Shown piece after piece: positions 1 through 6,621 of a stretch of DNA of 8,360 nucleotides (position 1 is its first letter; every line of letters begins with the position of its first letter). The translations under genes and the position numbers were made by a program. The notes under the pieces were generated by a model. It was not told the origin of the DNA. It did no database searches and worked only from the letters and a program-made list of their open reading frames with translations. The stretch lies in assembly GCA_012735335.1 (NCBI GenBank), contig JAAYHO010000093.1, forward strand, positions 1 to 8,360, written 5' to 3'. This DNA comes from Gammaproteobacteria bacterium. GTDB lineage: Bacteria > Pseudomonadota > Gammaproteobacteria > Pseudomonadales > Pseudomonadaceae.

Positions 1-7
1 CAGTAAA

Positions 8-137
8 GGAGTGTCGAGTTCCAACTCGACTGGTGGCTGAGTCCCGGGAACGTCGAGCACCAGCTCGATGAGCGGAGTCTGTCCATAACACTGCACCCGC
101 CGCCGACTCCAATAGCCGGGATGGACCCCGACACTCC
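8..137. repeat. 130-bp element bounded by inverted repeats, with internal hairpins
   Basis: The ends are imperfect inverted repeats. Bases 8-23 (GGAGTGTCGAGTTCCA) match the reverse complement of 122-137 at 14 of 16 positions, and the outer 9 bp are perfect. Inside are two hairpins: 13-20 with 23-30 (8 bp), and 52-58 with 63-69 (7 bp including one G-T pair). They start exactly 39 bp apart and share 14 of their first 17 bases, so they look like a decayed 39-bp tandem repeat. TTCCAACT occurs at 19-26 and again at 139-146. No clear target-site duplication is visible and no transposase is present. It could be a small non-autonomous element or a chance arrangement. It also lies in an open minus-strand frame that leaves the window, so coding sequence is an alternative explanation. 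It ends eight bases before the putative tusA promoter. Confidence 0.4.
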
Positions 138-144
138 ATTCCAA

Positions 145-174
145 CTGGCATCCCCCGCTGGTTTTACCGATAAT
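145..174 (+). promoter_or_regulatory. Putative sigma-70 promoter of tusA
   Basis: GATAAT at 169-174 matches the -10 consensus at five of six bases. CTGGCA at 145-150 matches the -35 consensus at four of six, with an 18-bp spacer. Transcription would begin near 181, giving a leader of about 25 nt that carries AAGGA (190-194) eleven bases before the tusA ATG. This is inferred from consensus match and position only. Confidence 0.4.
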
Positions 175-205
175 CCCCGCTCCGCAACCAAGGATCAGCC
201 CGACC

Positions 206-457
206 ATGCCCGAGACTCTGCCCACACCCGACGCCCAACTGGACGCCCGCGGCCTGCTGTGCCCGGAGCCGGTGATGATGCTGCACAACGCCGTGCGGGA
301 TCTGGGGGCAGGGGAGTGCCTTGAGGTGCTGGCTACCGACCCGTCCACCCAGCGCGACATCCCGCGTTTCTGCAGCTTCCTCGGGCATGAACTGCTGCAG
401 CAGCAGGAAGTCGGCAACGAGTATCACTACCTGATCCGCAAGGATGGGAAAAACTGA
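206..457 (+). CDS. tusA: TusA-family sulfur carrier / sulfurtransferase
   Basis: Small cytosolic sulfur carrier of 83 residues, the usual TusA length. The diagnostic segment [12 protein letters not shown] holds the CPxP motif at residues 19-22. Cys19 is the expected persulfide-carrying cysteine, at the same position as in E. coli TusA. In E. coli, TusA takes sulfur from the cysteine desulfurase IscS and passes it to TusBCD/TusE for 2-thiolation of tRNA wobble uridines; it also influences molybdenum cofactor supply. The ATG at 206 is preceded by AAGGA at 190-194, with rather long spacing. The gene appears monocistronic: its TGA ends at 457 and directly abuts the stop codon of the opposing efflux gene, leaving no room for a private terminator. 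The family assignment is secure. Pseudomonads can carry more than one TusA paralogue, so its exact role (thiolation or another sulfur relay) is inferred. Confidence 0.93.
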   Translation: MPETLPTPDAQLDARGLLCPEPVMMLHNAVRDLGAGECLEVLATDPSTQRDIPRFCSFLGHELLQQQEVGNEYHYLIRKDGKN

Positions 458-1864
458 TCAGCGTTTCAGGTGGCTGCTGTCCAGCGGAAAGCTCCGTTTG
501 CGGCGGCCACCGACCACCGCCAGGCGGATCGACAGAAACAGCGCCGCCGCAGTCAGCCCGATGATCAGCCCCTTCCAGAACCCCGCCGGCCCCTGCGCCG
601 GACCGAGCAGATCGGTCAGCCCCAGCACGTAACCGCTGGGCAGGCCGATCAGCCAGTAGGCGATCATGGTCAACAGCATCGGCATGCGGGTGTCCTGATA
701 GCCGCGCAGCGCCCCGGCGCAGGCCACCTGCAATGCATCGGAGAACTGGTACAGCGCCGCATACACCAGCAGGCTGGCGGACAGCGCCAGGACTTCCGGG
801 TCGTTGGTATAGATATGCGGCAGGCGCTCGGCCAGCAGATAGATGAAGCTGGCCGAGATCAGCGCGCAGAACAGCGCCACGGCAATCCCCACCTTGGCAG
901 AAAACAACCCGGCCCGGGCACCCTGCATGCCCAGGTTGTGGCCCACCCGCACAGTGATCGCCAGTCCCAGACTGAAGGGCAGCATGAACACCAGTGAAGT
1001 GAAGTTCAGCGCCACCTGATGGCTGGCCACCACCACCGCGCCAAGACTGCCGATCAGCAGGGCAATCAGGGCAAACATGCTGGTTTCGGAAAACAGCGAG
1101 ATGCCGATCGGCAGCCCCAGCCCCAGCAGTCCCTTCTGCACCGACCAGCGCGGCCAGTCGAAGCGCTCGAACAGGCGAGCGGCAGCATACAGCCTGGAGC
1201 GCTTGAGATAGATGACCATGCAGGCGAGCATGAACCACATGACGATGGTGGTTGCCACTCCGCAGCCCACGCCGCCCATCTCCGGAAAGCCCAGCTTGCC
1301 GTAGACCAGAACATAGTTGGCCGGCACGTTGAGTATCAGGCCGAGCAGGCCGATGATCATGCTCGGCTTGGTGCGCGACATTCCGTCGGTCATGCCGCGC
1401 AGCGCCTGATACATGCCAATGGCCGGAAAGCCCAGCGCCACCGCGCGGATATAGCCCACGGTCTTGGGCATCAGCTCGGGATCTATACGCGCCCAGTGCA
1501 GCGCCGGCTCCACCGCGCACAGCAGCAGCCCGGCCAGACTGCCGAGCACCAACCCCAGCCACAGGCCCTGGCGCACCAGCGGCCCGGTCTGCTCCGGCCG
1601 TCCGGCACCGTTGCTGGCCGCCACCTTGGAGGTGATGATCATCAACACACCGGTCAGGAACAGGAAGGTCGGCAGCCAGAAGGAGTTGCCCAGCGCCACC
1701 GCCGCCAGATCCACCGCACTGACCCGACCGGCCATGGCCGTATCCACAAAGCCCAGCAGGGTCTGCGACAGCTGCGCCGCCAGGATCGGCAGGGCCAGCC
1801 AGATCAGCGCGCGCAATTCTGTTACACTGCGCCGCCAACGGGTAGGGGTTTCACTGGTAGTCAT
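458..1864 (-). CDS. norM: NorM-type MATE multidrug efflux pump
   Basis: Inner-membrane cation-coupled antiporter of the MATE family, expected to export cationic drugs, dyes and fluoroquinolones. It has 468 residues and about twelve hydrophobic segments, typical of NorM/MdtK/PmpM. The first helix and following loop read LGFVDTAMAG and closely resemble E. coli MdtK. Three acidic residues known to matter in Vibrio cholerae NorM (Asp36, Glu255, Asp371) appear to be conserved with a constant +5 offset: Asp41 (GFVDTAM), Glu260 (SLFSETSMF) and Asp376 (YQFSDAL). This supports a functional NorM-branch pump. Substrate and coupling ion (proton or sodium) cannot be read from the sequence; P. aeruginosa PmpM is proton-coupled. 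The ATG at 1864 is divergent from epmC, with no strong Shine-Dalgarno sequence in front. The gene ends flush against tusA. A longer frame overlapping it on the same strand is a frame-shifted shadow. Confidence 0.93.
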   Translation of the reverse strand: MTTSETPTRWRRSVTELRALIWLALPILAAQLSQTLLGFVDTAMAGRVSAVDLAAVALGNSFWLPTFLFLTGVLMIITSKVAASNGAGRPEQTGPLVRQGLWLGLVLGSLAGLLLCAVEPALHWARIDPELMPKTVGYIRAVALGFPAIGMYQALRGMTDGMSRTKPSMIIGLLGLILNVPANYVLVYGKLGFPEMGGVGCGVATTIVMWFMLACMVIYLKRSRLYAAARLFERFDWPRWSVQKGLLGLGLPIGISLFSETSMFALIALLIGSLGAVVVASHQVALNFTSLVFMLPFSLGLAITVRVGHNLGMQGARAGLFSAKVGIAVALFCALISASFIYLLAERLPHIYTNDPEVLALSASLLVYAALYQFSDALQVACAGALRGYQDTRMPMLLTMIAYWLIGLPSGYVLGLTDLLGPAQGPAGFWKGLIIGLTAAALFLSIRLAVVGGRRKRSFPLDSSHLKR

Positions 1865-1891
1865 TGGATTACACCGGGGAAAAAGCGCCCC

Positions 1892-1919
1892 ATCCTATCA
1901 ATTTGCCGTTAATTGTCCA
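1892..1919 (-). promoter_or_regulatory. Putative promoter of the MATE pump gene
   Basis: Read on the minus strand, TGGACA (1914-1919) and TAGGAT (1892-1897) are separated by 16 bp and resemble sigma-70 -35 and -10 boxes. Transcription would start near 1885, about 20 nt before the pump ATG. The box pair lies in the 62-bp gap shared with divergent epmC. I see no clear epmC promoter in the gap and no evident repressor palindrome. Confidence 0.4.
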
Positions 1920-1926
1920 TCCGCCC

Positions 1927-2463
1927 ATGACGCACGATAGCCGGGATCTGATCCGCCTGTTCGAAACCTGTTTTGCCGCCTCGTACAACACCCGCCTGGT
2001 CGGAGGTGCACCCGAGCCCATCTACCTGCCAGCGGATGCTGAAGAGCCGATGCACCGCATCCTCTTCACCCACGACTACTTCCGCAGCGCCCTGCACGAA
2101 ATCGCCCACTGGTGCGTGGCCGGAGCGGCCCGCCGGGAGCAGGTGGACTTCGGCTACTGGTACGCCCCGGATGGGCGCAGCGCCGAGCAGCAGAGCGCCT
2201 TCGAGCAGGTCGAAGTCAAACCCCAGGCGCTGGAATGGCTGTTCTGCGAGGCCGCCGGGCATCGCTTCCGCGTCAGCCTCGACAACCTCAGCGGCGAGGC
2301 GACCGACCCCACGCCCTTCAAGCAACGGGTCGTCGACCAGGTGCAGGACTATCTGCGTAACGGCATTCCCGAGCGTCCCGCCTGTTTTATCGACGCGCTG
2401 CTGAACTTCTACCGGCCCGGCACCAGTCTGCAGGCCGAGGCCTTTACTCTGGGACAGCTGTAA
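1927..2463 (+). CDS. epmC: Elongation factor P hydroxylase (EpmC/YfcM family)
   Basis: The 178-residue protein matches E. coli EpmC (about 182 residues) along its whole length, including PIYLPADAE (31-39), HEIAHWC (57-63), VDFGYWY, VEVKPQALEWLFC and NGIPERPA. HEIAH is an HExxH metal-binding motif, expected to hold the iron of this non-haem hydroxylase. In E. coli, EpmC hydroxylates the beta-lysylated Lys34 of EF-P after EpmA and EpmB have acted, as the last step of EF-P maturation. The ATG at 1927 fits the E. coli N-terminus. An in-frame TTG at 1864 would add 21 unrelated residues and overlap the pump start codon, so I reject it. No good Shine-Dalgarno sequence precedes 1927. No other EF-P maturation gene is in the window. 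Family certain; the substrate here is less certain because characterised Pseudomonas EF-P is rhamnosylated on arginine instead. Confidence 0.9.
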   Translation: MTHDSRDLIRLFETCFAASYNTRLVGGAPEPIYLPADAEEPMHRILFTHDYFRSALHEIAHWCVAGAARREQVDFGYWYAPDGRSAEQQSAFEQVEVKPQALEWLFCEAAGHRFRVSLDNLSGEATDPTPFKQRVVDQVQDYLRNGIPERPACFIDALLNFYRPGTSLQAEAFTLGQL

Positions 2464-2536
2464 AACATCGGCCGACCGGTGGACAGATGGGCCAACCGCT
2501 CCAACAATGAGATGAACACTGCGCCAGGGGGTTGTT

Positions 2537-3691
2537 ATGCATATAGTGGCTGACGAGAACATACCGCTGCTGGATGAATTCATCGGCGAGCTGGGCCGCC
2601 TGACCCGCCTGCCGGGGCGGCTGATCGACCATACCTCGGTGGCGGATGCGGATATCCTGCTGGTGCGCTCGGTCACCCAGGTCCGGGCCGGCATGCTGCT
2701 CGGCACCCCGGTGCGATTTGTCGGCACCTGCACCATAGGCACCGACCATCTGGACCTGACCGGGCTGGCGGTAGCCGGTATCGAAGTGGCCAGCGCACCC
2801 GGTTGCAACGCCCGGGGCGTGGTCGAATATGTGCTCAGCTGCCTGCTGACCTTTGCCGAGCGCAGCGCCACTGCCTGGCAGGACAAGGTCGTGGGCATCG
2901 TCGGGGTAGGGGAGGTGGGCGGTCGTCTGGCCGCTACCCTGCAGGCACTGGGCGTTGAGGTGCTGCTGTGCGATCCGCCGCGTGCCGAGCGGGAGAAGCA
3001 GGGCTTTGTCAGTCTCGACGAGCTGATCGCCCGCAGTGATGTGATCAGCTGCCATGTACCCCTGACCCACAGCGGCCCCCACGCCACCCACCATCTATTG
3101 AACGCCCAACGCCTTCGGGCACTGCGCCCCGGTGCCTGGCTGATCAACAGCAGCCGTGGCCCGGTGGTGGACAACGCCGCGCTGGCCGCGCTGCTGGCCC
3201 AGCGTGACGACCTGCTGGTCGCCCTTGATGTGTGGGAAACCGAACCCCTGGTCGACCCGGCGCTGGCCGCCCGCTGCGCGCTGGCCACACCGCATATCGC
3301 CGGTTACAGCCTGGATGGCAAGCTGCGCGGCACCGAGCAGATCTATCAGGCCCTGTGCGCTTTTCTGCAACGCCCGGCCACCCGCAGCCTGCAGCAGCTG
3401 ATGCCGCGTACCGGGGCGGGGGAGTGGCAGCTGGAAGCGGGTACGCCACCGGACTGGGCGCTGGCCCGGGCCCTGCGGCTGGTCTATGACGTGCGTGATG
3501 ATGATGCCCGGCTGCGCGCCATGCTGCGCGGTGCTGCGTCGGAGCAGGCCAGTCGGGAAGGGTTTGATCGGTTGCGCAAGGAGTATCCCCTGCGGCGGGA
3601 GTGCAATCTGTTGCGGGTGATGACGGCAGCGTCCGAACCGCACACGGCGCGCCGGTTGTTGGCGGCAGGGTTTGAACCTCAGGCGGTATGA
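2537..3691 (+). CDS. pdxB: Erythronate-4-phosphate dehydrogenase
   Basis: Cytosolic NAD-dependent enzyme that oxidises 4-phospho-D-erythronate to 3-hydroxy-4-phospho-2-oxobutanoate, the second step of the DXP-dependent route to pyridoxal 5'-phosphate. It has 384 residues, close to the usual 380. The N-terminal part (from MHIVADENIPLLDEF) and the Rossmann domain follow the D-2-hydroxyacid dehydrogenase plan. The nucleotide loop is GVGEVG at 123-128. The catalytic triad is visible as Arg207 (NSSRGP), Glu236 (DVWETEP) and His253 (TPHIAGYS). The C-terminal region from about residue 285 corresponds to the PdxB dimerisation domain that distinguishes it from SerA and related enzymes. AGGGGG lies about five bases before the ATG and fixes the start. 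It lies 73 nt behind epmC on the same strand; co-transcription is possible but not shown, and I see no promoter or terminator in that gap. Confidence 0.95.
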   Translation: MHIVADENIPLLDEFIGELGRLTRLPGRLIDHTSVADADILLVRSVTQVRAGMLLGTPVRFVGTCTIGTDHLDLTGLAVAGIEVASAPGCNARGVVEYVLSCLLTFAERSATAWQDKVVGIVGVGEVGGRLAATLQALGVEVLLCDPPRAEREKQGFVSLDELIARSDVISCHVPLTHSGPHATHHLLNAQRLRALRPGAWLINSSRGPVVDNAALAALLAQRDDLLVALDVWETEPLVDPALAARCALATPHIAGYSLDGKLRGTEQIYQALCAFLQRPATRSLQQLMPRTGAGEWQLEAGTPPDWALARALRLVYDVRDDDARLRAMLRGAASEQASREGFDRLRKEYPLRRECNLLRVMTAASEPHTARRLLAAGFEPQAV

Positions 3692-3729
3692 CCGCAGCCT
3701 GGTGCCAACACCACCGCCAGGTGCAGGTA

Positions 3730-3918
3730 TCAGCCTGCCTTGAGTGAACGGGGTGCTACCCAATGACGCTCAAGTTCCTGGCAGGCCTGCTGGATCATGC
3801 GCTCGGTAATGGCAATCTCCCGGCCCTGTTCATCCACCAGAAAACCCCGTGCCTGCAGAGACGGGCGGGGCAGGTTGTCGGTCAGTGAGCGTGGCTTCTG
3901 CTGTACCTGTCGATTCAT
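3730..3918 (-). CDS. PA1571-family small protein of unknown function
   Basis: Small protein of 62 residues with no signal peptide or membrane segment. After a polar, probably flexible N-terminus comes RGFLVDEQGREIAITERM, then IQQACQELE, which should form an amphipathic helix. The pattern of a short strand with a D-x-x-GRE turn, an I-T-E-x-M-I cap and a CxELE helix is what I recall of the PA1571 family of pseudomonads, whose function is unknown. Start choice: an in-frame TTG at 3930 is possible, but the ATG at 3918 has GGAG six to seven bases upstream and is preferred. The gene is convergent with pdxB (38-bp gap) and lies upstream of nothing on its own strand, so it is probably monocistronic. 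Family recognition is from memory of the motif and is moderately sure; that it is a real gene is well supported by the start signals. Confidence 0.7.
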   Translation of the reverse strand: MNRQVQQKPRSLTDNLPRPSLQARGFLVDEQGREIAITERMIQQACQELERHWVAPRSLKAG

Positions 3919-4061
3919 GTCATTCTCCAAATCAGCTTCTCATCGGGTCAGTGTCGGCAACTCTGCGATGCCTGGCACATGGAAAGCATAGACAAGGGTT
4001 GTGACTGCCGGATGACAGGAAATATCCCGGCGCGTTTACCGGTTCTGCCCCCATGAACGCA

Positions 4062-4084
4062 AAACCCCCGCAGGGCGGGGGTTT
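4062..4084 (-). terminator. Rho-independent terminator downstream of htpX
   Basis: A perfect 10-bp stem, AAACCCCCGC (4062-4071) paired with GCGGGGGTTT (4075-4084), encloses a 3-nt loop. On the minus strand it begins 18 nt after the htpX stop codon and ends in a TTTT run. The A/T-flanked symmetry means it could also work weakly on the plus strand. The rest of the 3919-4102 gap holds no recognisable gene; it should contain the promoter of the small minus-strand gene, but no box pair there is convincing. Confidence 0.85.
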
Positions 4085-4102
4085 CAGCGCAGCAGAAAAA
4101 AC

Positions 4103-4996
4103 TCAGCGGTAGTTGCCGGCACGCAGAGCGGCAATGCGCTGTTCCAGCGGCGGGTGGGTCATCAGTAGACCGGCCAGGCCGTTCTTCAGATTGCCGTTGA
4201 TACCGAAGGCAGTCATCTCGCCGGGCATCTCCACCGGAATACCCTGCTCGGCGCGCAGCCGCTCCAGCGCGGCGATCATGTTGCCACTGCCGGTCAGCTG
4301 GGCCGCCGCCGCATCGGCGCGGAACTCACGCTGACGGGAAAACCACATGACGATGATGCTGGCCAGAATACCCAGAATCACCTCGGCAAAGATGGTCGCG
4401 ATAAAGTAGCCGATACCCGGGCCATCGCTCTCGTTCTTGAACACCGCCCGGTCAACGAAGTTACCGATGATGCGGGCAAAGAACATCACGAAAGTGTTCA
4501 CCACGCCCTGGATCAGCGTCAGGGTCACCATGTCGCCGTTGGCCACGTGACCGATCTCATGGGCCATCACCGCCCGGATCTCGTTCGGACTGAACCGCTG
4601 CAGCATGCCCTCGGACACCGCTACCAGCGAGGCGTTCTTGTTCCAGCCAGTGGCAAAGGCGTTGGACGCCCGGGACGGGAAGATACCCACCTCCGGCATA
4701 CCGATATTGGCATCCCGCGCCAGCTCGGCCACGGTATCCACCAGCCACTGCTCCTGACGGGTCTGCGGCTGGGTGATGATACGGGTACCGGTACTGCGCT
4801 TGGCCATCCACTTGGACATGAACAGGGAAACGAAGGAACCGGCAAAACCGATCACGGCGCAGAAAATCAGCAGAGCCTGCAGATTCATCCCGCCCTGACC
4901 ATCATGAATACTCCCCACGCCCAACAGGCTCAGGGTAATACTGGCCACCAGCACAATCGCAAGGTTGGTCGCCAGGAAAAGCAGAATACGCATCAT
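4103..4996 (-). CDS. htpX: Protease HtpX (M48 zinc metalloprotease, membrane)
   Basis: Inner-membrane zinc endopeptidase that helps clear misfolded membrane proteins alongside FtsH. It has 297 residues (E. coli, 293) and aligns throughout. Hydrophobic segments lie at about 4-24 and 38-58, the cytosolic catalytic region follows, and two more hydrophobic stretches lie near 155-175 and 197-217. The metal site is HEIGH at 146-150 (His146, Glu147, His150), with Glu224 in [10 protein letters not shown] as the likely third ligand. Other hallmarks are [36 protein letters not shown] and the C-terminal THPPLEQRI. Two ATG codons stand in tandem; the first (4996) fits the E. coli MMRI start and has CAGGAG about eleven bases upstream. 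In E. coli the gene is controlled by Cpx and heat shock; I do not see a good sigma-32 box here. It is followed by a strong terminator and separated from upstream alaA by 292 bp, so it is its own unit. Confidence 0.96.
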   Translation of the reverse strand: MMRILLFLATNLAIVLVASITLSLLGVGSIHDGQGGMNLQALLIFCAVIGFAGSFVSLFMSKWMAKRSTGTRIITQPQTRQEQWLVDTVAELARDANIGMPEVGIFPSRASNAFATGWNKNASLVAVSEGMLQRFSPNEIRAVMAHEIGHVANGDMVTLTLIQGVVNTFVMFFARIIGNFVDRAVFKNESDGPGIGYFIATIFAEVILGILASIIVMWFSRQREFRADAAAAQLTGSGNMIAALERLRAEQGIPVEMPGEMTAFGINGNLKNGLAGLLMTHPPLEQRIAALRAGNYR

Positions 4997-5026
4997 TTAA
5001 GTGAAGACTCCTGTGAATACCTGGAG

Positions 5027-5058
5027 AATATAGTTGGGCCTGAAGGCCGAGGATTCAA
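5027..5058 (-). promoter_or_regulatory. Possible htpX promoter
   Basis: On the minus strand TATATT (5027-5032) is a good -10 box about 30 nt before the htpX ATG. The nearest -35-like hexamer, TTGAAT (5053-5058), is 20 bp away, longer than ideal, so an activator may be needed. A TTGAAA sequence occurs further upstream, but no matching sigma-32 -10 sequence stands at the right distance. Confidence 0.3.
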
Positions 5059-5100
5059 TCGGCAGTCTGTTTCAAAGCGTGTCGGCTCTTACCGGAAGCG

Positions 5101-5135
5101 CCACATACCAACCTGTGGGAACCCCGCCCCGGGGT
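5101..5135. other. Tandem hairpins in the htpX-alaA gap
   Basis: CCACA (5101-5105) pairs with TGTGG (5114-5118). Directly after, ACCCCG (5121-5126) pairs with CGGGGT (5130-5135) across a 3-nt loop. The second hairpin is GC-rich but lacks a T run on either strand. It could end or stabilise the alaA transcript, or be incidental. The rest of the 292-bp gap holds one palindromic repeat and the putative htpX promoter, with no gene that I can support. Confidence 0.3.
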
Positions 5136-5176
5136 GAATGCACCCTCAACCGCTCCCCGCCGCACACTCCTCCACC

Positions 5177-5263
5177 GTCATTGCGAGCGAAGCGCGGCAA
5201 TCCAGTGCGAGCGATGGCTGGGGCGCCCATGGATTGCCGCGTCGCTGCGCTCCTCGCAATGAC
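5177..5263 (+). repeat. Palindromic repeat, copy 1 (complete)
   Basis: An 87-bp imperfect palindrome. The left arm is GTCATTGCGAG + 6 nt + GCGGCAATCCA (5177-5204). The right arm (5230-5263) is its reverse complement except that the 6-nt spacer is replaced by 12 nt. Folding gives an outer 11-bp stem, an asymmetric 6/12 internal loop, an inner 11-bp stem and a 25-nt terminal loop. It lies 25 bp behind the alaA stop codon. The same unit recurs at 7915-8000 and, incomplete, at 8045-8100. I remember closely similar elements dispersed in many bacterial genomes, used here only as context. It could work as a REP-like element for 3'-end stability or attenuation. Confidence 0.9.
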
Positions 5264-5288
5264 GAGGGAGGCGGTGAGATCCCGCCGA

Positions 5289-6500
5289 CTACTGCTTATA
5301 GGAATGCAGGAAGTTGGCAATCCGCCCGATCGCCATCTCCAGATCATCCTTGCGCGGCAGCGAGACAATGCGGAAGTGATCCGGATATGGCCAGTTGAAG
5401 GCCGTACCCTGCACAATCAGGATCTTCTCCTGCAGCAACAGATCCAGCACCATCTTCTCGTCGTTGTGAATCGGATAGACCTTCGGGTCCAGCTTCGGGA
5501 ACAGGTACAGCGCGCCCTTGGGCTTGGTACAGCTGACTCCGGGAATCTCGTTGAGCAGCTCCCAGGCGATATCCCGCTGCTCCAGCAGACGACCACCGGG
5601 CAGGATCAGATCATTGATGCTCTGGTAACCACCCAGGGCCGTCTGGATCGCATGCTGGGCCGGTACGTTGGCACACAGGCGCATCGAGGACAGTATCTCC
5701 AGTCCTTCGATATAACTGGCCGCCCGCTGCTTCGGTCCGCTGATGATCATCCAGCCGGAGCGGAAACCCGCCACCCGGTAGGACTTGGATAGCCCGTTGA
5801 AAGTCAGACACAGCAGATCCGGGGCCACCGCCGAAAAGGAATCGTGCTCGGTGCCGTCATACAGAATCTTGTCGTAGATCTCATCCGCCAGCACCAGCAG
5901 CTTGTGCTCCCGGGCCACCTCGGCCAATTGCTCCAGCACCTCGCGCGGGTACACCGAGCCGGTCGGGTTGTTCGGGTTGATCAGCACCATCGCCTTGGTA
6001 TTGGGGGTGATCTTGCTGCGAATATCCTCGATATCCGGATACCAGTCCGACTGTTCATCGCACAGGTAATGCACCGGCTTGCCGCCGGACAGGCTGACCG
6101 CCGCGGTCCACAGCGGATAATCCGGTGCCGGAATCAGCACCTCGTCACCGTTGTTCAGCAGCGCCTGCATGGCCATCACAATGAGCTCGGACACACCGTT
6201 GCCCAGGTAGATATCTTCGATACCCACACCCTGGAAATTCTTGGTCTGGCAGTAATGCATCACTGCCTTGCGTGCCGAAAACAGCCCCTTGGAGTCACTG
6301 TAACCCTGGGCAGTGGACAGGTTGAGAATCACGTCCTGGAGGATTTCCTCGGGCGCTTCAAAACCGAAGGGTGCCGGGTTGCCAATATTCAGCTTGAGAA
6401 TCCGGTGACCTTCTTCTTCGAGGCGCTTGGCATGGCGCAGGACCGGCCCGCGAATGTCGTAACAGACATTGGCCAATTTGTTGGACTTGCTAACCTGCAT
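5289..6500 (-). CDS. alaA: Glutamate-pyruvate (alanine) aminotransferase AlaA
   Basis: PLP-dependent class I/II aminotransferase, cytosolic, that converts pyruvate and glutamate to alanine and 2-oxoglutarate and is a main source of L-alanine in E. coli. It has 403 residues (E. coli AlaA/YfbQ, 405) and is very similar across its length, for example [24 protein letters not shown] and [18 protein letters not shown]. Active-site residues are visible: Asn178 in NPNNPTG, Asp206 and Tyr209 in [10 protein letters not shown], the Schiff-base Lys239 in FNGLSKSYR, and the carboxylate-binding Arg in DHFRIVSLP near the C-terminus. The ATG at 6500 has AGG about nine bases upstream and is divergent from msrB over 121 bp. 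In E. coli alaA responds to Lrp; no clear Lrp site is visible here. The gene is followed by a palindromic repeat. Substrate specificity is inferred from strong similarity to AlaA. Confidence 0.95.
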   Translation of the reverse strand: MQVSKSNKLANVCYDIRGPVLRHAKRLEEEGHRILKLNIGNPAPFGFEAPEEILQDVILNLSTAQGYSDSKGLFSARKAVMHYCQTKNFQGVGIEDIYLGNGVSELIVMAMQALLNNGDEVLIPAPDYPLWTAAVSLSGGKPVHYLCDEQSDWYPDIEDIRSKITPNTKAMVLINPNNPTGSVYPREVLEQLAEVAREHKLLVLADEIYDKILYDGTEHDSFSAVAPDLLCLTFNGLSKSYRVAGFRSGWMIISGPKQRAASYIEGLEILSSMRLCANVPAQHAIQTALGGYQSINDLILPGGRLLEQRDIAWELLNEIPGVSCTKPKGALYLFPKLDPKVYPIHNDEKMVLDLLLQEKILIVQGTAFNWPYPDHFRIVSLPRKDDLEMAIGRIANFLHSYKQ

Positions 6501-6621
6501 GATACTTACCTGTAAATCATCAGTGATGAGAAATGGGCTGGGACTGCGAAAGCAAAGCGAGCATCATACGACTGCGAATGCGGCGAAGAAAGCCCGTACG
6601 ACAAACTTCTCGGAGGAAACA
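6501..6621. promoter_or_regulatory. alaA-msrB divergent regulatory region
   Basis: The 121-bp gap must drive both alaA and msrB. It contains the near-perfect palindrome TCATCAGTGATGA (6517-6529) 16 bp from the alaA start codon, where a bound repressor would block transcription or translation. It also contains a direct repeat, GACTGCGAA-x-GC, at 6542-6553 and 6570-6581 (11 of 12 bases, 28 bp apart). I see no strong sigma-70 box pair in either direction. AGGAG at 6613-6617 is the msrB ribosome-binding site. Confidence 0.4.

Noticed and set aside
333..1838. 501-residue minus-strand open frame
   Set aside because: It is the frame-shifted shadow of the MATE gene; its translation is Gly/Ala/Arg-rich without family motifs, whereas the overlapping frame gives a full MATE protein with conserved acidic residues.
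1864..1926. TTG start adding 21 residues to EpmC
   Set aside because: No ribosome-binding site, overlap with the divergent pump start codon, and no match to the E. coli EpmC N-terminus.
1909..3288. 459-residue minus-strand open frame across epmC and pdxB
   Set aside because: Antisense to two well-identified genes; Ser/Arg-rich translation with no recognisable domain, as expected for antisense frames in GC-rich DNA.
3692..3729. Possible terminator between pdxB and the small convergent gene
   Set aside because: CCTGG and CCAGG can pair over only five bases with a long loop and no T run, too weak to call.
4001..4020. CRP/Vfr-like site (TGTGAC with ATGACA)
   Set aside because: The half-sites match the consensus poorly and their spacing is wrong; likely chance.
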